From the NCBI GenBank assembly GCA_020053185.1, contig JAGVNP010000324.1, forward strand, positions 1 through 11,276: a stretch of 11,276 nucleotides of DNA, read 5' to 3'. This document shows positions 6,339 to 11,276 of this stretch, in pieces. The position numbers and the translations under genes are program-made. Each line of letters starts with the position of its first letter. Positions within the stretch are counted from its first letter, which is position 1. This DNA comes from Deltaproteobacteria bacterium (GTDB lineage Bacteria; Desulfobacterota; Desulfomonilia; UBA1062). A model generated the notes under the pieces. It was not told the DNA's origin. It saw only the letters and a list, made by a program, of their open reading frames with translations, and ran no database searches.

Positions 6339-8453
6339 ATGCACGGGTCAGGAATAACCAGAGAGATATTCTGGAATGTAAAAGGTGAAGGGTTCCCTGT
6401 AGTAGAACCTCTTACCTATATCCTCGCATTAACAGCTATCTTATTTCTTGTGCGTGGACTTATAAAGGCAGGTCTTCTTGATCGTATCAAGATGATGATG
6501 CTGGCAACCGGATCTGACGTGTCAAGGTTTGATAATATAGTTGAAAGACTAAAATATGCCCTTATTGATGTTTTCGGTCATAAAAAGATTTTGAGAGAGC
6601 CCTATCAGGGAATAGCGCATCTGTTCATATTCTGGGGCTTTATTGTACTTTTTGCCGGAGCAGGGCTTGATTTTCTCCAGGTAGATATAATCGAACCGAT
6701 CTTTCATAAGCACTTTATGCAAGGCGGGCTCTACCTTGGATATTCTATAATCACAGACCTGGCAGGAATCCTTGTCCTGATAGGTGTGATCATGATGCTG
6801 CTCAGGAGATACCGCAACATGCCCAAATGGCTTGATAACAAGCCAGAGGATATGATCATTTTGTGGCTTATCCTGGCAATAGTAATAACAGGTTTTCTCG
6901 TTGAAGGCTTGCGTATGCAGGCAACTGAACTTCAACCCGGAGACCCAATGCATAAATATGCATGGGCTTCATTTGGAGGCCTTATATTTGCTTTGCCATT
7001 TACAGCTATGAGTGTAGGTGCCCTTAAAGCTACCCATTTGTTTGTATGGTGGGTTCATCTCTTTATCGTTTTAGGGTTCTTCGTCTACATTGCATACTCA
7101 AAGCTGCTTCATATATTCATGACTCCAATAAACATCTTTATGCGCAACACAACTGCAAATCCTGCACCTATAAAGGCAATGCCGCCTTCTATGTTCGAAA
7201 ATGCAGAAACATTTGGTATCCACAAGCTGGAAGAGTATTCATGGAAAGATCTGTTCGATACCGAAGCTTGTATGCGCTGCGGAAGATGCGTTGCAGTGTG
7301 TCCCGCATTCAATACAGATAAGCCGCTGCTTCCAAGAGATGTGATTCAGAATTTGAGAACACATCTTGAAGCAAAGTCCAAATTTGCAATCGATAAAGAC
7401 GGCAAGGCCCGCATTCTTCCTGACGAGGAATACACAGGCCCTGCATTGATCGGCGGTGCCATTGAAAAAGACACCATATGGTCATGTACAACATGTATGG
7501 CATGTGTCGAAGCATGTCCTGCATACATTTCACAGTTCCCCAAACTCATTGATCTGAGACGCTACCTTGCCATGATGGAATCTGACTTCCCTGAGGAAGT
7601 TCAGGTTGTGTTCAAGGGTATGGAAAACAATTCCAACCCATGGAGCATTGGTGCACACTCCAGGGCAGATTGGGCAAAGGAACTTAATGTGCCTCTCATG
7701 TCTCAAAAGGGCAGTGCAGAATACCTGTTCTATGTGGGCTGCGCCGGTGCATTTGATGATCTTAACAAGAAGGTAGCTGTTGCACTTGCAAAGATTTTCA
7801 ATGCAGCAGGACTGGATTATGCAATCCTCGGAACCGAGGAAGGCTGCTGCGGCGATTCTGCAAAGAAGATCGGGAACGAATATGTGTTCCAGACTCTTGC
7901 AACGACCAATATCGGGGTATTCGACGGTTACAACGTGAAGAAGATCATCACCATGTGTCCGCATGGCTACAACACTATCAAATATGACTACAAAGAACTC
8001 GGCGGCAACTATGAAGTGTACCACTACACCGAGATCCTGGATGAGCTTATCAAGAGCGGCAAACTTACGCTTAAGACTCCGATCGAGGGTCTTGGAACAA
8101 TGGCATACCATGACTCATGCTATCTCGGACGGTATAACAAAGTGTATGATCAGCCGAGAAACATTCTGGGTGCGCTGAATTCCGGCACGCTTGTCGAGAT
8201 GGCAAGCAATCATGAAAAGAGCTTCTGCTGCGGCGCTGGCGGCGGAAGGATGTGGATGGAAGAGAATCTTGGAACCAGGATCAACCAGAAGCGCACCAAA
8301 GAGGCAATTGATGCTGGCGTAAAGACCATATGCACTGCATGCCCGTTCTGCTACACCATGCTCACTGATGGCATCAAAGAGCTGGAAAAGGGAGAATCGA
8401 TGCAGGCAGTTGATATTGCCCAGCTCGTTGCAAAGGCAGCAGGACTTGAATAA
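6339..8453 (+). CDS. Membrane ETF:(mena)quinone oxidoreductase, EMO type (NarI-like / FeS / HdrD-like fusion)
   Basis: Probably takes electrons from reduced ETF to menaquinone in the cytoplasmic membrane. Known relatives are the EMO proteins of syntrophic fatty-acid oxidisers. Start ATG 6339 follows AGGGGG at 6328-6333, giving 704 residues; an in-frame GTG at 6333 overlaps that site. About five or six membrane helices lie in residues 22-265; His94, His233, His240 and His258 are candidate haem b ligands. Two ferredoxin-type motifs follow: Cys311/314/317/321 and Cys383/386/389/393. The C-terminal half has two HdrB/HdrD-type CCG domains: Cys468, Cys503-504, Cys540 and then Gly543 where the fifth Cys is expected, and a complete second set, Cys594, Cys630-631, Cys668, Cys671. 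The position just after etfBA strongly supports the role. Database labels for such proteins are often only 'FeS-binding oxidoreductase' or 'DUF3483/CCG domain'. Confidence 0.9.
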   Translation: MHGSGITREIFWNVKGEGFPVVEPLTYILALTAILFLVRGLIKAGLLDRIKMMMLATGSDVSRFDNIVERLKYALIDVFGHKKILREPYQGIAHLFIFWGFIVLFAGAGLDFLQVDIIEPIFHKHFMQGGLYLGYSIITDLAGILVLIGVIMMLLRRYRNMPKWLDNKPEDMIILWLILAIVITGFLVEGLRMQATELQPGDPMHKYAWASFGGLIFALPFTAMSVGALKATHLFVWWVHLFIVLGFFVYIAYSKLLHIFMTPINIFMRNTTANPAPIKAMPPSMFENAETFGIHKLEEYSWKDLFDTEACMRCGRCVAVCPAFNTDKPLLPRDVIQNLRTHLEAKSKFAIDKDGKARILPDEEYTGPALIGGAIEKDTIWSCTTCMACVEACPAYISQFPKLIDLRRYLAMMESDFPEEVQVVFKGMENNSNPWSIGAHSRADWAKELNVPLMSQKGSAEYLFYVGCAGAFDDLNKKVAVALAKIFNAAGLDYAILGTEEGCCGDSAKKIGNEYVFQTLATTNIGVFDGYNVKKIITMCPHGYNTIKYDYKELGGNYEVYHYTEILDELIKSGKLTLKTPIEGLGTMAYHDSCYLGRYNKVYDQPRNILGALNSGTLVEMASNHEKSFCCGAGGGRMWMEENLGTRINQKRTKEAIDAGVKTICTACPFCYTMLTDGIKELEKGESMQAVDIAQLVAKAAGLE

Positions 8454-8481
8454 CAGAAATTAATTTTTAACCCCTGAATCG

Positions 8482-8516
8482 AAAAAGAGGAGGCTGATGC
8501 CTCCTCTTTTTTATTT
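8482..8516 (+). terminator. Strong intrinsic terminator ending the fatty-acid cluster
   Basis: The stem AAAAAGAGGAGGC (8482-8494) pairs perfectly with 8499-8511 around a TGAT loop. The descending arm ends in TTTTTT and continues into TTATTT. It lies 28 bp after the oxidoreductase stop and clearly closes the transcription unit. The A run on the ascending side means it may also terminate transcription from the other strand. Confidence 0.93.
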
Positions 8517-8542
8517 GCAGATGAAATATTATGTAGTATCTT
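8514..8542 (+). promoter_or_regulatory. Possible promoter of the cupin gene
   Basis: TTTGCA (8514-8519) and TATCTT (8537-8542) are exactly 17 bp apart, each matching 4 of 6 sigma70 consensus bases. They lie just after the terminator and before the ribosome site of the cupin gene, where a new promoter is expected. The match alone is weak. Confidence 0.35.
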
Positions 8543-8550
8543 AATCAGTT

Positions 8551-8556
8551 AAGGAG
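8551..8556 (+). promoter_or_regulatory. Ribosome binding site supporting a TTG start
   Basis: AAGGAG lies 8 nt before TTG 8565. No ATG or GTG is available nearby in frame, and the conserved RPWG motif begins only six residues later, so TTG is the credible start. Confidence 0.7.
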
Positions 8557-8564
8557 ATAAAAAT

Positions 8565-8909
8565 TTGCCGGAAGATAATCACAGGCCATGGGGCTTTTAC
8601 GAGGTCTTGTCTGATAAACCCGATCACAAGGTGAAGCGGATAACAGTGTTGCCGAAAAAGCGCCTGAGCCTGCAGTTACATAGGAAGAGAAAAGAACACT
8701 GGATTGTTGTGTCAGGCGAAGGGCTGGTGACGGTAGGTGAAAATATTGTCCGCTTGAAACCTTCCGGTTCGATCGATATTCCGCAGGGTGAGGCGCACAG
8801 GATAGAAAATACCGGGGATATTCCTCTTGTGTTTATCGAGGTGCAGCAGGGCGAGTATTTTGGCGAAGATGATATTGTTCGCTTAGAAGATGATTTTGGC
8901 AGGATTTAG
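8565..8909 (+). CDS. Stand-alone cupin like the C-terminal domain of type II mannose-6-phosphate isomerase
   Basis: A 114-residue single-domain cupin. RPWGFYEVL at 7-15, RLSLQLH at 33-39, EHWIVVSGEG at 44-53, the second cupin motif IPQGEAHRIEN at 72-82 and the tail QQGEYFGEDDIVRLEDDFGR match the isomerase domain normally fused to the GDP-mannose pyrophosphorylase in ManC/AlgA. Here the nucleotidyltransferase part is absent and a terminator lies upstream, so the gene is complete rather than a remnant. Likely roles are fructose-6-phosphate/mannose-6-phosphate interconversion or another sugar-phosphate reaction. His39, Glu44, His45 and His79 are candidate metal ligands; the HxH of ManC appears as HRK, so catalytic competence is uncertain. 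Start is TTG. The next gene begins 2 bp after its stop, which suggests an operon. Confidence 0.85.
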   Translation: MPEDNHRPWGFYEVLSDKPDHKVKRITVLPKKRLSLQLHRKRKEHWIVVSGEGLVTVGENIVRLKPSGSIDIPQGEAHRIENTGDIPLVFIEVQQGEYFGEDDIVRLEDDFGRI

Positions 8910-8911
8910 AT

Positions 8912-9190
8912 ATGGTTGATAATATAAAAAAATATAAAGACCTGTTCCATGAGCTTTCAGAAGGTATTCAGCATCTTGGCATAGAGCTTGTTGAAGACAA
9001 GACAAACCGCAAGGGCGGGGTGTGCAAACTCGATGACAAGATAATGGTGATCTATGACAAGCATTCCACATGGCAAGACCGTGTTGATCTGATCCTCGAT
9101 GCTCTTAAATGGATTAATGCCGATGCAGCAACTCTACCTCCGAAGATACGGGAGTTGCTTGAAGATCGAGAAAAAATTGCAATTGATTGA
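8912..9190 (+). CDS. Small conserved-looking protein of unknown function
   Basis: A 92-residue soluble protein with no signal peptide or membrane segment. I do not recognise a named family. Residues 1-26 look helical (DLFHELSEGIQHLGIEL). The middle holds KGGVCKLDDKIMVIYDKH (34-51), which could form a beta hairpin around Cys38, and residues 52-72 form another likely helix (QDRVDLILDALKWI). I have a vague memory of short proteins with a similar KGGxCxL core in anaerobic Proteobacteria and Bacteroidetes, but cannot confirm it. The start ATG lies 2 bp after the cupin stop, so translation is probably coupled. It ends 19 bp before the convergent CoA-binding gene, with no clear terminator between them. 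Confidence 0.72.
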   Translation: MVDNIKKYKDLFHELSEGIQHLGIELVEDKTNRKGGVCKLDDKIMVIYDKHSTWQDRVDLILDALKWINADAATLPPKIRELLEDREKIAID

Positions 9191-9209
9191 TGTTATACAG
9201 TACAGATTT

Positions 9210-9662
9210 TTACTTCGGTAACTTATTCGTCAAGCCTTTATACCAACGGTGGATCAAATGGTAAGATGTTACGGGGCTGGCAAACATGAGGATGCATTCA
9301 CTATGCACAAGGTGGATGTTATTCTCTTTACAGAAGAGGATTGCACTCTCTGATTCGGATCCTGGCTGCATCCATACATACTCGATTCTAGTAAGAGCTA
9401 TTTCTTTCACCAGTTTTTCAGTTTCAGTTGGGGGAGTGATAATGAGTGCTCTGTTTACTGATTCTGGCAATTCATTAATACTGGAATAACAATGATCTCC
9501 TTCAATAGTTTCAATATTTGGGTTGACCGGGAATATCTGGTAATTTCTGGATTTGAGTTCTCTGTAAGCCAGGTTGCCAAATTTATTTTTTTCTTGGGAC
9601 GCACCGATTAATGCCAGAATCCGCGTACTCAGAAATTCTTTTATTGCTGCTTTGTTTACCAT
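9210..9662 (-). CDS. CoA-binding protein (YccU-like, CoA_binding_2 family)
   Basis: A 150-residue single Rossmann-type domain. It is the same fold as the CoA-binding domain of succinyl-CoA synthetase alpha and ADP-forming acyl-CoA synthetases, but without the catalytic parts. Visible family marks are ILALIGASQEKNKFGN (15-30), FPVNPN (44-49), ALIITPPTET (72-81), VWMQPGSESE (96-105), a Cys at 123 (ECILMF) and the C-terminal HRWYKGLTNKLPK. No signal or membrane segment is present. The biochemical role of these proteins is not settled. It lies 77 bp downstream of the MerR-TetR regulator on the same strand and may be cotranscribed with it. The ribosome site is weak (GAGCTT), so the start is less sure, though it gives a full-length family N-terminus. 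Confidence 0.88.
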   Translation of the reverse strand: MVNKAAIKEFLSTRILALIGASQEKNKFGNLAYRELKSRNYQIFPVNPNIETIEGDHCYSSINELPESVNRALIITPPTETEKLVKEIALTRIEYVWMQPGSESESAILFCKENNIHLVHSECILMFASPVTSYHLIHRWYKGLTNKLPK

Positions 9663-9739
9663 TTAAGCTCAAATAATAACGTTTATTGGTTATGCTTGCT
9701 CTTAATCTAAGGTGTTGGGTTTCAAGACATAGGCAAGTA

Positions 9740-10585
9740 CTATTTGTTCGGACTGTAATTAAGCATATCAAAAAACGTCTCGATTATTTTTGGGAAATCA
9801 TCTTGATTATACGAATTATCCTCATAAATGAGATATGATAAGTATTCGGACATACCCATAAGCACAAACCCTGCTATTTTAGGATCTATTTTACGGATCA
9901 ATCCTTGTTCCATTCCTCGCTGAATATCATGAATCAGAGGGTCTATAATCTGATGCATAACCTTACTTAGTTTTTTTGAAAATGTGGGATGGTTTCCAAC
10001 GGATGCGCCCCTGATGAGATTCATCATATCGCTCCACTGGGAATACGATCTAAGAAAGGCTACACCTCTCTTCTTTAGTCTCTCAACCATGTTTTTTTCA
10101 TTTTTGATTTCCTGCCACACATCCTCATACATGGCAAAGAAGATTCTATCAGCGCATTCGATAAACAACTCCTCCTTGTTGGCAAAATTCATATAAAAGG
10201 TTCCACGGCCAATGCGGGCACGATCCACTATATCGGTGATGCTCGTATTGTCATATCCCTTTTCTCGAAAAAGGGCTATGGCAGCTTCGATAATTATTTC
10301 TTTCCTGCTTGACCCTCTTCCGTGAGATGTACGCTTGCTCTCTCCATTGCCTTCTTCCTCTTCAATAATCTCTGTAATAAATTTAAGAGGGAGTCGTTCT
10401 TCCTCTCTCAGTTTTTTTATAAGTTGAAGCCTTTTGACATGTTTTTCTTCGTAGTAAGACATGGTCTGCCCTGTTTTTATTGCTGGCGGAAGCATTCCTG
10501 CCCTAATATAATGCCATATGGTTGATCTTGGGGTGTCAGATGCTTTTGATAAATCAGAGATCTTCATGTATTTGGGATGGTCCAT
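9740..10585 (-). CDS. MerR-TetR fusion transcriptional regulator
   Basis: A 281-residue protein with two DNA-binding modules. Residues 7-75 form a MerR-type winged helix-turn-helix: MKISDLSKASDTPRSTIWHY for the helix pair, LPPAIKTGQTMSYYEEKHVKRL for the wing, then RLPLKFITEIIEE. A polar linker (EEEEGNGESKRTSHGRGSS, 75-93) leads to a complete TetR regulator with its helix-turn-helix at about 95-141 (TSITDIVDRARIGRGTFYMNFANKEELF) and a C-terminal ligand and dimer domain to 281. A single TetR is about 200 residues, so the N-terminal 90 are an addition. No stop or frameshift separates the modules. Start ATG is well supported by AAGGAG 7 nt upstream. Inverted repeats precede it. Neighbours are a CoA-binding protein downstream and a molybdopterin enzyme upstream; the target and ligand are unknown. 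Confidence 0.9.
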   Translation of the reverse strand: MDHPKYMKISDLSKASDTPRSTIWHYIRAGMLPPAIKTGQTMSYYEEKHVKRLQLIKKLREEERLPLKFITEIIEEEEGNGESKRTSHGRGSSRKEIIIEAAIALFREKGYDNTSITDIVDRARIGRGTFYMNFANKEELFIECADRIFFAMYEDVWQEIKNEKNMVERLKKRGVAFLRSYSQWSDMMNLIRGASVGNHPTFSKKLSKVMHQIIDPLIHDIQRGMEQGLIRKIDPKIAGFVLMGMSEYLSYLIYEDNSYNQDDFPKIIETFFDMLNYSPNK

Positions 10586-10592
10586 TTATTTT

Positions 10593-10598
10593 CTCCTT
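10593..10598 (-). promoter_or_regulatory. Ribosome binding site of the MerR-TetR gene
   Basis: Reads AAGGAG on the minus strand, 7 nt before ATG 10585. It decides between the starts MDHPKYMKIS and the internal MKIS six codons later in favour of the first. Confidence 0.7.
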
Positions 10599-10627
10599 AA
10601 TGTACATTTATCACAGCGATGTGTGAT
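10599..10627 (-). promoter_or_regulatory. Two inverted repeats upstream of the MerR-TetR gene, candidate operators
   Basis: ATCACA-N6-TGTGAT (10610-10627) is a perfect 6-bp-arm inverted repeat. Next to it is the 10-bp palindrome AATGTACATT (10599-10608), directly before the ribosome site. Dimeric TetR and MerR proteins bind such dyads, so autoregulation is plausible. No strong promoter boxes are clear; TTGTTG with TATTTA 17 bp later just upstream on the minus strand is a weak possibility. Confidence 0.4.
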
Positions 10628-10705
10628 GAATAAATAGTAAATGATAATGTTTTCAACAAAAGCCAGCGGTTCATTCAAAGATTAAGGGGTACAGTTTTTT
10701 CATGA

Positions 10706-11276
10706 CTAATCGCCTTTTATTTCACAAGGATAAATTTTACATAATGCACTTCGTAGCGATTCAGAGCCTGTATCTGGATCATACTCGGTATCGCCAAAGA
10801 GTAGATTAACACTCGATTTTTTCCATCCATATTCTGGAGGGGCTTCTTCTGGGAACCACCATGCATGCTGGGCACTCACAACATCTTTTGCAATGCCATC
10901 AAATAATTTTGCACGCATCTCTACGCGGCCCTCCTTTGTCTCGATCCATACCCAATCCCCATCAGCTATATGAAGTGATGCTGCAGTATCAGGATGAATC
11001 TCTACCAAAGGATCGGGGTTTCCCTTTCTTAGGGGTTTTATCTGACGAAACTCGCCATGGAAGAAATTTCGTATTTTTGCCCCAGTTGTTAATATTAAGG
11101 GATACTCCTTTGCGATCTCTGGAGCCGAGATATGCGTAAGAGGGGGTTCCCTATAGATTGGGAGAGGAGAGACGCCTTGTGCTTCAAGCGCACTCGAGTA
11201 GATCTCGAATTTTCCTGAAGCAGTTAAGAATCCATCTGTTTTATATTTATAATAGCGCATATCCCCTATGAGGATG
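10706..11276 (-). CDS. Molybdopterin-dependent oxidoreductase (DMSO reductase superfamily), C-terminal part
   Basis: The frame is open to the right edge, so the N-terminus, including any FeS motif and the Mo/W ligand, lies outside. The 189 visible residues include TASGKFEIYSS, YPLILTTGAKIRNFFHGEFRQ and the molydopterin-dinucleotide-binding domain with DPLVEIHPDTAASLHIADGD, VWIETKEGRVEMRAKL and AQHAWWFPE. The ending SLRSALCKIYP matches the short C-terminus of this group. Members reduce or oxidise many substrates (formate, thiosulfate, polysulfide, arsenate), and acetylene hydratase also belongs here; the visible part does not decide. Stop TAG is at 10706-10708. The MerR-TetR gene starts 120 bp further along the same strand, with no clear terminator in the gap. 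Confidence 0.9.
   Translation of the reverse strand, partial: ILIGDMRYYKYKTDGFLTASGKFEIYSSALEAQGVSPLPIYREPPLTHISAPEIAKEYPLILTTGAKIRNFFHGEFRQIKPLRKGNPDPLVEIHPDTAASLHIADGDWVWIETKEGRVEMRAKLFDGIAKDVVSAQHAWWFPEEAPPEYGWKKSSVNLLFGDTEYDPDTGSESLRSALCKIYPCEIKGD

Noticed and set aside
5880..6344. Antisense reading frame covering the end of etfA and the hairpin
   Set aside because: It runs through the inverted repeat and opposite the conserved EtfA signature; no family features are seen.
9663..9739. Promoter or regulatory dyad between the MerR-TetR and CoA-binding genes
   Set aside because: Only a short AATAA-CGT-TTATT repeat in AT-rich DNA and no spaced -35/-10 pair; chance is a sufficient explanation.
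10610..10627. CRP/FNR-type binding site
   Set aside because: The half-sites are in the reverse order (TCACA-N6-TGTGA) relative to the CRP consensus TGTGA-N6-TCACA, so a dyad for the adjacent regulator is more likely.
1..11276. Mobile element, CRISPR array, tRNA or defence system
   Set aside because: No repeated spacers, transposase, integrase, tRNA-like fold or defence domain is visible; all sizeable frames are explained by metabolic or regulatory genes.

Overview
The window reads as chromosomal DNA of an anaerobic or facultatively anaerobic bacterium that oxidises fatty or other organic acids through acyl-CoA intermediates. The best lineage guess is a syntrophic or sulfate-/metal-reducing member of the Desulfobacterota (former Deltaproteobacteria). 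The guess rests on the pairing of ETF with a membrane FeS/HdrD-type ETF:menaquinone oxidoreductase, on a neighbouring molybdopterin enzyme, and on a MerR-TetR fusion regulator. It is an inference from gene content, not a taxonomic assignment. Genes are tightly packed, no gap exceeds 300 bp, and I see no tRNA, rRNA, insertion sequence, phage gene or CRISPR array.

Positions 1-1815 (+) hold the 3' part of an acetyl-CoA synthetase gene, closed by a strong hairpin terminator. Positions 1918-8453 (+) form a fatty-acid-degradation cluster: a FadR-like TetR regulator, an enoyl-CoA hydratase, an acyl-CoA dehydrogenase, EtfB, EtfA, and a large protein that joins a NarI-like haem-b membrane domain to ferredoxin-type [4Fe-4S] motifs and two CCG domains. 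Electrons from acyl-CoA oxidation would pass to ETF and then through the membrane protein into the quinone pool. The hydratase acts on the enoyl-CoA product. The regulator probably senses acyl-CoA. The order resembles lcfA-fadR-fadB-etfB-etfA of Bacillus subtilis, with a dehydrogenase inserted and a quinone oxidoreductase added. 3-Hydroxyacyl-CoA dehydrogenase and thiolase are not in the window. A hairpin between etfA and the membrane oxidoreductase may lower expression of the latter, and a strong terminator follows it.

Positions 8565-9190 (+) hold two small genes: a stand-alone cupin like the C-terminal domain of type II mannose-6-phosphate isomerase, and a 92-residue protein of unknown function. 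Converging on them from the other strand are a small CoA-binding (YccU-like) protein (9210-9662), a regulator with an N-terminal MerR-type helix-turn-helix fused to a full TetR regulator (9740-10585), and the C-terminal part of a DMSO-reductase-superfamily molybdopterin enzyme running off the right edge (10706-11276).

No plainly new system is visible. The points most worth a second look are the MerR-TetR fusion with inverted repeats in front of it, the loss of one predicted noncubane-cluster cysteine in the ETF:quinone oxidoreductase, and the hairpin that separates that gene from etfBA.
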